Made by a program: the position numbers and the translations under genes
Notes under the pieces: generated by a model
Databases searched by the model: none
Told to the model about the DNA's origin: nothing
Seen by the model: only the letters and a program-made list of their open reading frames with translations
Assembly: GCA_012515925.1 (NCBI GenBank)
Contig: JAAYXM010000051.1
Span: 1-12,266, forward strand
Length of the DNA stretch: 12,266 nucleotides
Reading direction: 5' to 3'
DNA from: Clostridiales bacterium
GTDB lineage: Bacteria; Bacillota; Clostridia; Oscillospirales; JAAYXM01
Part shown: piece after piece, positions 1 to 5,436 of the stretch
Layout: the number at the start of each line of letters is the position of its first letter
Numbering within the stretch: position 1 is the stretch's first letter

Positions 1-96
1 AATGACGCAAGCCTTAAAGAGCTTTTTCTGCGTTTTGCGGATGAGGAAAAACAGCACGCGGCCTGGCTGCGTGAGCTGCTTTCCGGGCTGATGTGA
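1..96 (+). CDS. C-terminal end of a rubrerythrin/ferritin-like protein (5' part outside window)
   Basis: Reading frame 1 is open from the first base to a TGA at 94-96 and gives 31 residues ending in LLSGLM. The stretch FADEEKQHAAWL matches the last helix of ferritin-like di-iron proteins, where an E-E-x-x-H arrangement supplies metal ligands. By family such proteins handle peroxide or store iron in the cytosol. Only the final helix is visible, so rubrerythrin cannot be separated from other ferritin-like domain proteins. A terminator follows about 50 nt downstream, which agrees with this being the true gene end. Confidence 0.6.
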   Translation, partial: NDASLKELFLRFADEEKQHAAWLRELLSGLM

Positions 97-149
97 AAGC
101 CCTTTTTCAGCCGCGAAAGCGGAAATTCCACCAATCACCTAATGCAGGG

Positions 150-193
150 CTCCCGCTTAATGGTCTTTTATAAGATCATTGTACGGGAGTTTT
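150..193 (+). terminator. Rho-independent terminator of the ferritin-like gene
   Basis: CTCCCG (150-155) pairs with CGGGAG (184-189). Inside it AATGGTCT (159-166) pairs with AGATCATT (173-180) with one G-U wobble, separated by a small internal loop. A T-rich tail TTTTGCTTATTT follows. The polarity fits the rightward gene ending at 96. A separate small hairpin CCGC-GAAA-GCGG at 111-122 lies between the stop and this terminator. Confidence 0.7.
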
Positions 194-248
194 GCTTATT
201 TCGACAAAAGCCATCTTACTTACCTATATAATAATATAATTAGATTTT

Positions 249-328
249 ACCTTAATATGCGGAGCATATTTCATACGCCTTCTGGCGTATATCATACTGG
301 TTGTCGCGCTTTACGCGACAACTAGTAT
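249..328 (+). repeat. Triple-hairpin palindromic repeat, copy 1
   Basis: Three hairpins follow each other with 2-3 nt spacers. The first is AATATGC/GCATATT (254-260 with 264-270). The second is ATACGCC/GGCGTAT (273-279 with 284-290). The third is a 15-bp stem (294-308 with 314-328, one G-T wobble) with loop CTTTA. The first 48 nt (249-296) match the reverse complement of 3868-3915 at 42 of 48 positions by hand alignment, so this is a dispersed REP/MITE-like element. The third hairpin differs completely between the two copies. It overlaps the 3' end of the leftward M24 peptidase gene. Confidence 0.75.
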
Positions 329-1495
329 ATCTCTGCCGCCGCCCGTAAGGCAAATCCCGCCGCCCGGCTTTACGATATACGTGTCCTCGACGCCGACCGT
401 GCCGACACCCGATACTCCGCATTTGGGCTCGAGGGCGACAGCCGTGTTTTCCTCAAGAGGCTTGTCAAAGCCCTTAGCGATTACCGGCAGCTCGTCTATC
501 TCAAGCCCCACGCCGTGACCTAAAAACTTAACGCTTTCGCTGTATCCCATAAAGTGCCGGGACAAGCACTCGGGCAGGCTCGCGTATATATTATTGTATA
601 TTTCCGACGGTACCGCGCCGGGCACAAGCCGCTCGGCGATTTTCCGCTGTATCCCCATGCACGCTCTATGAATTTCAATAACCTCGGGCGCGGGCGCGGA
701 CTTGAACGAATACACCTGTGTCTTGTCCGTGTGATAGCCCATATACCCGTATCCCGCGTCCACAAATACCAGGTCGCCCGGCTTAAGCGTTCTGCTCCGG
801 CTGCCGATAAGCGGTACGGCGGGGCACATGCCGAGCATACCGCCGGGGCCGTCGAAGTTTGTCGGGTAGATCGAGTTTTCGCCGAAGCCTATCTGACCGA
901 CAGGCATTTCCATCTGGAACATAGAAAAGCGCGATACGCCGTGATGCCCGAGCTTCAGCATTTTCTCAAATATCCCGGCGAGCAGGTCAACCTCGCTCAT
1001 GCCCTCGCGTAAAAGACCCGGGACGATTTCCTCAAGAAGCACCTTGTGCTGCCTGCCGGATTCGCGCATAAGCTCAAGCTCGAATTCGCTCTTGACCGCG
1101 CGAAGCTCACTTAAGATTCGCTCGAGCGGGTTTATCCGCTCGATATCGAAATACTTCTTAAGCCTGTTTATCGCAATCAGCGGCACAAGGTTTGTCTCCA
1201 TAAGCGTTATGCCGAGGTTCGCGCCCAGAAACCCGAGCATGTCGCGGTAGCCCGACATCGGGCGCAGAAAATCCATCGGGGATTCAAGCCTTGCGCGTTC
1301 ATAGCTTTTACGCACAAAAAAAGATATATCCCCGTTTTTCTTTAAGGCTAAAACTCCGTCCTGCAGCGTGCCGGTCAGGTAATACTGGTTTATTTTTCCT
1401 ATTATAAGAGCCGTATCGAATTCATGCCTGCCGAGAAGCTTAAACAGCCGTTCCGTTCTACGTAAAAGCTCCTGTTTTGAAGGAATTCCCGTCAT
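311..1495 (-). CDS. M24-family metallopeptidase (Xaa-Pro aminopeptidase/prolidase-like)
   Basis: The 394-residue protein has the two-domain layout of aminopeptidase P/prolidase: an N-terminal creatinase-like domain (about 10-135) and a C-terminal pita-bread catalytic domain (about 140-390). All five expected metal ligands are visible: D246 in VDAG, D257 in HTD, H327 in LGHGVG, E356 in ALEPK and E370 in GVEDTY. It should therefore be an active dinuclear metal peptidase removing N-terminal residues ahead of proline, in the cytosol since no signal peptide is seen. The exact substrate is inferred only from the family. The ATG is preceded by AGGAG at 8 nt spacing. The gene starts 18 nt after the yigZ stop, so the two are probably co-transcribed. 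The last six codons and the TAA lie inside a palindromic repeat, with the stop in its hairpin loop, so the C-terminal ILVVA may be repeat-derived. Confidence 0.92.
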   Translation of the reverse strand: MTGIPSKQELLRRTERLFKLLGRHEFDTALIIGKINQYYLTGTLQDGVLALKKNGDISFFVRKSYERARLESPMDFLRPMSGYRDMLGFLGANLGITLMETNLVPLIAINRLKKYFDIERINPLERILSELRAVKSEFELELMRESGRQHKVLLEEIVPGLLREGMSEVDLLAGIFEKMLKLGHHGVSRFSMFQMEMPVGQIGFGENSIYPTNFDGPGGMLGMCPAVPLIGSRSRTLKPGDLVFVDAGYGYMGYHTDKTQVYSFKSAPAPEVIEIHRACMGIQRKIAERLVPGAVPSEIYNNIYASLPECLSRHFMGYSESVKFLGHGVGLEIDELPVIAKGFDKPLEENTAVALEPKCGVSGVGTVGVEDTYIVKPGGGICLTGGGRDILVVA

Positions 1496-1513
1496 ATTAA
1501 CCGCTCCTGTTGT

Positions 1514-2143
1514 TTATTTGCGCTTTGCCGCAAGGTATACCTCGTCTTTTTTTTCGGGCAGAACAGCGCCCGCGCTTGCGTTCGTAATACCCGCCACAAA
1601 CTCACCGCACAGGTCGGACGGCACAAGAAGCCGGATACCGACGCTCTCGCCGTAATCCGTGTTTTCGATTACGGCGCGGTTTTCCTCGATTATACTCTTG
1701 ATGCGCTCGAAATGCGAGTAAGGCAGATTTATAATAAAACGCGTCCATTTGCGCATAACCGCAATGCCCGCGGCGTCAAGCGCGATTTTAGCGGAGTGCG
1801 AATACGCGCGCACCAGCCCGCCCGCGCCCAGCAATATCCCGCCGAAATACCGCGTCACGACGCAGCATACGTTTGTCACGTTTTCGCGTCTTAAGACCTC
1901 AAGAACCGGTATGCCCGCGGTGCCCTGCGGCTCGCCGTTGTCGGAATACCGCATTATATTATTGTCCCGGATTATATACGCGTAAACGTTATGCGCGGCG
2001 CCGCGGTGAAGCTCGTTCATTTCGGATATGTGCCCGAGAGCCTCGCTTTCGCAGTCACATCGCCAGACCGAGCCTATAAACCGTGAACGCTTTTCGATAA
2101 ACTCATCAAAACCGTAACCCGCGGGGACAAGATATTCATCCAT
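1514..2143 (-). CDS. yigZ: YigZ/IMPACT family protein (UPF0029)
   Basis: The 209-residue protein has the family's N-terminal domain (about 1-125), with AAHNVYAY (49-56), DNGEPQGTAG (68-77) and the signature GILLGAGGLVRAYS (102-115). A ferredoxin-like C-terminal domain (DUF1949, about 138-200) follows. The family is related to eukaryotic IMPACT and has been linked to translation or stress regulation, but its biochemical role in bacteria is unsettled. The frame stays open to 2272, but the longer N-terminus would overlap the upstream terminator and is unlike the family. The ATG at 2141-2143 has AAGGAG 9 nt upstream and starts the usual MDEY-type N-terminus. A sigma-A promoter lies just upstream and the M24 peptidase gene follows 18 nt downstream. 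Confidence 0.93.
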   Translation of the reverse strand: MDEYLVPAGYGFDEFIEKRSRFIGSVWRCDCESEALGHISEMNELHRGAAHNVYAYIIRDNNIMRYSDNGEPQGTAGIPVLEVLRRENVTNVCCVVTRYFGGILLGAGGLVRAYSHSAKIALDAAGIAVMRKWTRFIINLPYSHFERIKSIIEENRAVIENTDYGESVGIRLLVPSDLCGEFVAGITNASAGAVLPEKKDEVYLAAKRK

Positions 2144-2175
2144 AAAGGCATTCTCCTTCAGATGATACAGGAATA

Positions 2176-2205
2176 ATACTATCATAAATATCAACGGTTT
2201 GTCAA
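2176..2205 (-). promoter_or_regulatory. Sigma-A promoter of the yigZ-M24 peptidase operon
   Basis: On the minus strand TTGACA (2200-2205) and TAGTAT (2176-2181) are separated by 18 nt. Transcription would start near 2170, giving a leader of about 27 nt before the yigZ ATG. This supports the start at 2143 over the upstream extension. Confidence 0.65.
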
Positions 2206-2253
2206 AAACTTCAATCTTTTGATACGGAGGGGGAAACCACCGCCCGCAAGCGT

Positions 2254-2293
2254 CAAAAAAAGGCTCTCGCACTGTGTTGCGAAAGAGCCTTTT
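2254..2293 (-). terminator. Rho-independent terminator of the small membrane protein gene
   Basis: On the minus strand AGGCTC-TT-TCGCA pairs with TGCGA-GAGCCT (stem within 2261-2290, two-base bulge) and is followed by a run of seven T. It lies about 15 nt beyond the stop of the leftward gene ending at 2307 and isolates yigZ from it. The plus strand has a shorter T run, so termination there would be weaker. Confidence 0.85.
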
Positions 2294-2306
2294 AAAAAAG
2301 CATTAT

Positions 2307-2492
2307 TCAGTTGATGTTGAATTCCTCGTAATTGTAGAAAATCGAATTACCGCCGTCAACGGTACGGCTTGTTCTTATAGAAAACGATGATATAAACCCG
2401 ACGATAATCGAGGCAATCAGCGCGATTGAAAACAGAATCACGGAGATTTTTTTATTTTTGTCCAATACTATTACCTGCCTTTTTGCCGACAT
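2307..2492 (-). CDS. Small single-pass membrane protein, unknown function
   Basis: The 61-residue product has a basic N-terminus (MSAKRQ), one hydrophobic segment at about 16-37 (ISVILFSIALIASIIVGF) and a polar tail ending NYEEFNIN. Positive charges before the segment suggest an inside N-terminus and an outside tail of about 24 residues. I do not recognise the family. The frame can be extended to a GTG at 2525, but a promoter would put the transcript start near 2517, so the ATG at 2490-2492 is preferred. No strong Shine-Dalgarno precedes either start. Having its own promoter and a good terminator supports it as a real monocistronic gene. Confidence 0.55.
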   Translation of the reverse strand: MSAKRQVIVLDKNKKISVILFSIALIASIIVGFISSFSIRTSRTVDGGNSIFYNYEEFNIN

Positions 2493-2523
2493 GTTTTTCG
2501 GTTTACCGTCATTTGCTAAACAC

Positions 2524-2552
2524 ACTTTAACTTATATTCCATAAAAAGTCAA
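2524..2552 (-). promoter_or_regulatory. Sigma-A promoter of the small membrane protein gene
   Basis: Minus-strand TTGACT (2547-2552) and TAAAGT (2524-2529) are separated by exactly 17 nt. The -35 box abuts the candidate promoter of the divergent CAP-domain gene. Confidence 0.5.
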
Positions 2553-2580
2553 GTTAAATCGAAATATTCGCGATTATAAT
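2552..2580 (+). promoter_or_regulatory. Candidate promoter of the CAP-domain gene
   Basis: A perfect TATAAT lies at 2575-2580. The -35 region is poor: AGTTAA with 17-nt spacing, or TTAAAT with 15. A start near 2587 would give a leader of about 114 nt. The weak -35 box suggests either an activator or low expression. Confidence 0.45.
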
Positions 2581-2608
2581 ATTCCTTTAATGTCGGATAA
2601 TAAATAGT

Positions 2609-2685
2609 GCAAAACAGGTTTTTGCGTCCCGTCAGATTGCCGGCGAGATTTGACGGGATGATAATAAAATCCCGTGTCGCCGGAG
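2609..2685 (+). promoter_or_regulatory. Structured 5' leader with mutually exclusive hairpins, possible translational switch
   Basis: Three pairings are visible. A hairpin GCAAAA/TTTTGC spans 2609-2625. Fold A pairs CCCGTCA (2628-2634) with TGACGGG (2651-2657). Fold B pairs ACGGGAT (2653-2659) with ATCCCGT (2669-2675), enclosed by CCGGCGA (2640-2646) with TCGCCGG (2677-2683). A and B share bases 2653-2657 and cannot coexist. Fold B takes in the first two bases of the GGAG at 2682-2685, the likely Shine-Dalgarno of the CAP gene. I do not recognise a known riboswitch class. Confidence 0.45.
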
Positions 2686-2700
2686 AACGGATGGCTTTTT

Positions 2701-3480
2701 ATGAAAAGAAAAACGTATTTAACGGCGGCAACCGCGCTTTATATTATCTTATGCCTTGCCATGTTCAGCGGCATACCCATTCCGGCTTTAAACGACGGCA
2801 TGAATAACGGTTTTAACGAAAACACGGATAACGCGCAAAACGCCGACGCGCGCGACGGGGAAATAGGTACGCCCGATGTGGTAGGGGACGTTGGTAACCC
2901 GAAGGAGCCCTTAGCCATAGATAAGCCCGACACTTCAAAGCCCGAAGACAGGACGCCGGATACGAACGCCGCGCCGGACTTACCGAACACAAACGCCCGT
3001 GATGCGGAAATTCAAAATAAGCCGGACGATACCGCGCCCAAACAGGGTTTGCAGCCCGCGCCACCCTCGCCCGACACGGGAACGCGGGGCGGCGGGCAGA
3101 CGCTTTCGGATTACGCGTCCGAGGTGGTACGGCTTGTAAACCGTGAACGCGCGGCGCAGGGTTTGAGCGCGCTTACCGCCGACCCGGCCGTTGCCTCGGC
3201 GGCGCAGGTACGTGCCCGGGAGCAGGAGCAGAGCTTTTCCCATACCCGCCCGAACGGTCAAAGCGCGTTTACGGCGCTTTCGGAAGCCAACGCGGGCTAC
3301 CGCGGCGCGGGCGAGAACATCGCGATGGGGCAGACGACGCCCGCACAGGTCATGACGGACTGGATGAACTCACCCGGACACCGCTCGAACATTTTAAACA
3401 GCAGGTTTACAAAGATAGGCGTCGGCTGCTATAAGGGCAAAAACGGAACCTATTACTGGGCGCAGCTGTTCACGCATTAA
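2701..3480 (+). CDS. Secreted CAP/SCP-domain protein (YkwD-like)
   Basis: The 259-residue product starts with MKRK and a hydrophobic segment at about 8-25, a signal peptide or N-terminal anchor. A long Asp/Asn/Pro-rich linker (about 31-130) follows, then a complete CAP domain (about 136-258). The domain carries H181 in SHTRPNG, E205 in GENIA and H227 in PGHRSNIL, the residues that form the CAP cavity, and ends in YYWAQLF. Bacterial YkwD-like proteins are extracellular and often tied to sporulation or the cell wall, but their activity is not established. The frame is open back to a GTG at 2674. The ATG at 2701 is chosen because it gives a normal signal sequence. Its candidate Shine-Dalgarno GGAG is 15 nt upstream, longer than usual, so the start is uncertain. 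Confidence 0.88.
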   Translation: MKRKTYLTAATALYIILCLAMFSGIPIPALNDGMNNGFNENTDNAQNADARDGEIGTPDVVGDVGNPKEPLAIDKPDTSKPEDRTPDTNAAPDLPNTNARDAEIQNKPDDTAPKQGLQPAPPSPDTGTRGGGQTLSDYASEVVRLVNRERAAQGLSALTADPAVASAAQVRAREQEQSFSHTRPNGQSAFTALSEANAGYRGAGENIAMGQTTPAQVMTDWMNSPGHRSNILNSRFTKIGVGCYKGKNGTYYWAQLFTH

Positions 3481-3498
3481 ATATCCTTATACCCGTAC

Positions 3499-3517
3499 TT
3501 CTCCGCATGTCGGAGAA
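3499..3517. other. Hairpin downstream of the CAP-domain gene
   Basis: TTCTCCG (3499-3505) pairs with CGGAGAA (3511-3517) around a 5-nt loop, 18 nt after the CAP stop. The plus strand has no T run after it, and the minus strand continues into GTACGGG. It is a weak candidate 3' end structure rather than a convincing terminator. Confidence 0.4.
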
Positions 3518-3523
3518 AAGAAA

Positions 3524-3650
3524 AAGTGCAGGTTTTACACCCGTTATTTTCAAAATTGTCAACAGATATTCTAAGTATACTTATAATATTTGCGGCAAAT
3601 ATGAAGATTTGGGAGTCAAAACCTGCACTTGCGCGCGCCCCGCAAATATT
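3524..3650. repeat. Overlapping inverted repeats of unknown role
   Basis: AAGTGCAGGTTTT (3524-3536) is the perfect 13-bp inverse of 3618-3630. AATATTTGCGG (3585-3595) is the perfect 11-bp inverse of 3640-3650 and can alternatively form a local hairpin with 3595-3602. A 12-bp perfect palindrome TAAGTATACTTA lies at 3572-3583. The second pairing crosses the right arm of the first, so they compete or form a pseudoknot. No target-site duplication is evident around the outer repeat and no coding frame is convincing. It fills most of the gap between the CAP gene and the tRNA. Confidence 0.6.
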
Positions 3651-3659
3651 AAAATACCA

Positions 3660-3687
3660 TTGACAAGAGCGCTTTTTTTGATATAAT
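3660..3687 (+). promoter_or_regulatory. Promoter of tRNA-Gly
   Basis: Perfect TTGACA (3660-3665) and TATAAT (3682-3687) boxes are separated by 16 nt and end 13 nt before the tRNA. Both consensus boxes suggest strong constitutive expression. Confidence 0.9.
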
Positions 3688-3700
3688 AATTATCGGAAAC

Positions 3701-3775
3701 GCGGGAGTGACTCAGTGGTAGAGTGTCACCTTGCCAAGGTGAAAGTCGCGAGTTCGAATCTCGTCTTCCGCTCCA
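3701..3775 (+). tRNA. tRNA-Gly (anticodon GCC)
   Basis: The cloverleaf is readable by eye. The acceptor GCGGGAG pairs with CTTCCGC (one G-U). The D arm is ACTCAGTGGTAGAGT. The anticodon stem TCACC/GGTGA encloses loop TTGCCAA with anticodon GCC. The T arm GCGAG/CTCGT encloses TTCGAAT. A T discriminator and an encoded CCA (3773-3775) complete it. It is a single tRNA with its own promoter and terminator. Confidence 0.97.
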
Positions 3776-3777
3776 TC

Positions 3778-3825
3778 AAAAAACAGCTGTCGGCACAGTA
3801 TTTTATTGTGCCGACAGCTGTTTTT
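3778..3825 (+). terminator. Strong terminator of tRNA-Gly
   Basis: A perfect 14-bp stem CAGCTGTCGGCACA (3784-3797) pairs with 3807-3820 around a 9-nt loop and is followed by TTTTT. An A run precedes it, so it can also act on the minus strand. Confidence 0.95.
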
Positions 3826-3854
3826 ATGAAGTTCGTACCTGCGGAACGAGAGAA

Positions 3855-3915
3855 ATAAGCTTGCGCTTATGAAATGCGCCTGACGGCGTATGAAATATGC
3901 TGCGCATTTTAAGGT
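3855..3915 (-). repeat. Triple-hairpin palindromic repeat, copy 2 (inverted)
   Basis: On the plus strand three hairpins separated by GAA appear: ATAAGC/GCTTAT (3855-3870), ATGCGCC/GGCGTAT (3874-3891, one G-T) and ATATGC/GCATTT (near 3894-3909). Read on the minus strand, 3868-3915 aligns with 249-296 (copy 1) with 6 mismatches in 48. A TATAATTA flank also recurs beside both copies, which suggests a family of mobile or formerly mobile palindromic elements. Confidence 0.75.
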
Positions 3916-3918
3916 AGT

Positions 3919-3950
3919 AATTATAACCGCCGGTATCGGTGGTTATAATT
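3919..3950. other. 14-bp hairpin with GTAT loop upstream of the operon promoter
   Basis: AATTATAACCGCCG (3919-3932) pairs along its full length with 3937-3950 (one G-T wobble) around loop GTAT. No T run follows on either strand, so it is not an ordinary terminator. It sits between the palindromic repeat and the operon promoter. The rest of the 317-nt gap between the tRNA and the aminotransferase gene is A/T-rich promoter DNA with no gene. Confidence 0.6.
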
Positions 3951-3972
3951 GCTATTATAAGAATAGCCATAA

Positions 3973-4001
3973 TTGACAAAATAAAAAATAATTTGTTAAA
4001 T
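3973..4001 (+). promoter_or_regulatory. Secondary upstream promoter candidate for the amino-sugar operon
   Basis: TTGACA (3973-3978) and TTAAAT (3996-4001) are separated by 17 nt. The -10 box is weaker than in the promoter 40 nt downstream. If both work, the operon has tandem promoters. Confidence 0.35.
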
Positions 4002-4069
4002 CACTAAAAAATGCTTGAAAAATTCAAAATGTTTGATATAATTAGATTAGTTAATTCACTGAACAAATT
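3990..4069. promoter_or_regulatory. Candidate ROK operator: inverted AATTTGTT / AACAAATT pair flanking the promoter
   Basis: AATTTGTT (3990-3997) and its inverse AACAAATT (4062-4069) lie on either side of the -35/-10 region, both near TCACT. A further imperfect palindrome TTAATT-9-AATTAA lies at 4051-4071. ROK repressors of the XylR/NagC type bind A/T-rich inverted repeats over promoters, and a ROK gene closes this operon. The assignment is inference, since short A/T-rich repeats arise easily by chance here. Confidence 0.3.
4015..4042 (+). promoter_or_regulatory. Main promoter of the amino-sugar operon
   Basis: TTGAAA (4015-4020) and a perfect TATAAT (4037-4042) are separated by 16 nt. Transcription would begin near 4049, giving a leader of about 44 nt with AAGGAAGG ahead of the first ATG. 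Confidence 0.75.
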
Positions 4070-4092
4070 AATTCTAAGGAAGGTTGGTTTAA

Positions 4093-5367
4093 ATGGCAAA
4101 TCAAGACAAAGCTATGAACGCGACGGGAATCGCGGAGTTGGGTTTCCCGATGTGGCCGCAGTTTGCTCCGGAAACCCCCGAGCAGGTGGCCGAACTTATA
4201 AAAAGCGGCAAGGTTAATTATTGGACGGGTCCGAAGGGAATGGAGTTTGAGGAGAAGTGGGCGAAATGGATAGGCGCGAAAATGGCGATTTCCTGCACGA
4301 ACGGAACAGCCGCGCTGCATATCGCTATAGCCGCTCTCGGCATAGGCCCGGGCGACGAGGTTATCGTTCCGTCTTATTCGTTTATCGCGTCCTCGTTCGC
4401 GATTGTTCAGGCGGGCGCGATTCCGGTGTTTGCCGACGTTACGGACGACCACACAATTGACCCGAAATCCATCGAAAAGCTTATAACTCCGCGCACAAAG
4501 GGTATAGTCGTTGTTCACCTTTACGGCGTCATCGCGGATATGGGGCCGATTCTTGAAATCGCGAAAAAGAATAACCTCAAGGTCATCGAGGACTGCGCGC
4601 AGTGCTTCGGCGGCGAATACAAGGGCGTAAAAGCCGGCGTAATCGGCGATGTGGGCTGCTTCAGCTTCTGCCAGAGCAAGCACTTTACGACGGGCGGCGA
4701 AGGCGGAATGGTTGTTACAAACGACGAGGATTTAGGCTGGGAATGCCGCTCGTTCCGTGACCACGGCTATGACGTTAGAGCGCGCATGAACATGCTCGTG
4801 CTCGAGGAAAAGCTTCCGTATATCCATAACCGCGTCGGATTCAACTACCGCATGACCGAGATGCAGTCGCTTATCGGAATAAACGAGCTTGCGCGTCTGG
4901 ACAACTGGAACCTCAAGCGCCGTTTCGAATACGCGAAGATGTACGACGAGGCGTTTGCGGGGCTTAAGGGCATAAAGAAGCTGCCCGTAAATACACCCGA
5001 GCGCAAGAACGCGTATTGGTGGTACCCGGTTCTGCTTGACCTCGACGTGCTCGATATAAAGGCGGACGGGTTTGTCAAGGAGCTTCTGGCGAACAATATC
5101 CCGTGTTACGGAATACAGTGGCCCGAGGCGTACGAGGAGCGCGCATACAAGGAATTAAACGGGTTCGGCACGGCTAAATTCCCGTTTAAGTCTAAGGAAT
5201 ACACAAACCCGGAGAGCGTGGATTACAAAAATGTTGTGTGTACGAACGCGAAGAAGCTTCGTGACGAGACCTTCAGCCTGTTTTTACACCCGAGCTGGGA
5301 GCCCGCGCATATCAATCGCTGCATAGAAGCGGTCAAGACCCTGCTTGCGAAACACGTCAAAAAGTAA
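4093..5367 (+). CDS. DegT/DnrJ/EryC1/StrS-family PLP aminotransferase
   Basis: The 424-residue protein is a full-length sugar aminotransferase of fold type I. NGTAALHIA (70-78) and GDEVIVPSYSFIAS (87-100) form the cofactor phosphate region. D167 in VIEDCAQ should contact the PLP ring nitrogen. K196 in SFCQSKHFTTGGEGG is the Schiff-base lysine. The family transfers an amino group from glutamate or glutamine to a keto-sugar or keto-cyclitol, or reverses this, in the cytosol. The N-terminal segment resembles inosose/aminocyclitol members more than the UDP-sugar ones, but this is an impression and the substrate is not determined. It is the first gene of a seven-gene operon, with AAGGAAGG about 9 nt before the ATG. 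A dehydrogenase three genes on could supply or use its keto substrate. Confidence 0.92.
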   Translation: MANQDKAMNATGIAELGFPMWPQFAPETPEQVAELIKSGKVNYWTGPKGMEFEEKWAKWIGAKMAISCTNGTAALHIAIAALGIGPGDEVIVPSYSFIASSFAIVQAGAIPVFADVTDDHTIDPKSIEKLITPRTKGIVVVHLYGVIADMGPILEIAKKNNLKVIEDCAQCFGGEYKGVKAGVIGDVGCFSFCQSKHFTTGGEGGMVVTNDEDLGWECRSFRDHGYDVRARMNMLVLEEKLPYIHNRVGFNYRMTEMQSLIGINELARLDNWNLKRRFEYAKMYDEAFAGLKGIKKLPVNTPERKNAYWWYPVLLDLDVLDIKADGFVKELLANNIPCYGIQWPEAYEERAYKELNGFGTAKFPFKSKEYTNPESVDYKNVVCTNAKKLRDETFSLFLHPSWEPAHINRCIEAVKTLLAKHVKK

Positions 5368-5377
5368 GATTCGGTAC

Positions 5378-5403
5378 GGGAGCGGGCATCAGTGCCCGTT
5401 CCC
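5378..5403 (+). other. Intercistronic hairpin between aminotransferase and deacetylase genes
   Basis: GGGAGCGGGCA pairs with TGCCCGTTCCC over 11 bp (one G-U) around loop TCAG, starting 11 nt after the aminotransferase stop. Only TTACTTG follows, so termination would be partial at most. It may protect the upstream message or mark a processing point. Confidence 0.6.
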
Positions 5404-5436
5404 TTACTTGATTGTCCTTGAGGAAGGAGTTTTTCA

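Noticed and set aside
554..1012. 152-codon rightward open frame inside the M24 peptidase gene
   Set aside because: It is antisense to a clearly conserved peptidase, has no recognisable motif, and reflects GC-rich codon positions on the opposite strand.
2144..2272. 43-codon N-terminal extension of YigZ
   Set aside because: It overlaps the upstream terminator and the promoter and has no family similarity. The ATG at 2141-2143 has a good Shine-Dalgarno.
3534..3562. Minus-strand promoter TTGACA-17-TGTAAA inside the inverted repeat
   Set aside because: The -10 box is poor and no gene lies downstream on that strand before the convergent CAP gene.
3524..3630. Insertion element bounded by the 13-bp inverted repeat
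   Set aside because: There is no target-site duplication, no transposase and no second copy in the window, so it is kept only as unexplained inverted repeats.
4011..4217. 68-codon rightward frame starting before the aminotransferase
   Set aside because: It begins upstream of the probable transcript start, overlaps the aminotransferase in another frame, and shows no family features.
4051..4683. 210-codon leftward open frame across the aminotransferase start
   Set aside because: It is antisense to the conserved aminotransferase and runs through the operon promoter. No plausible domain is seen.
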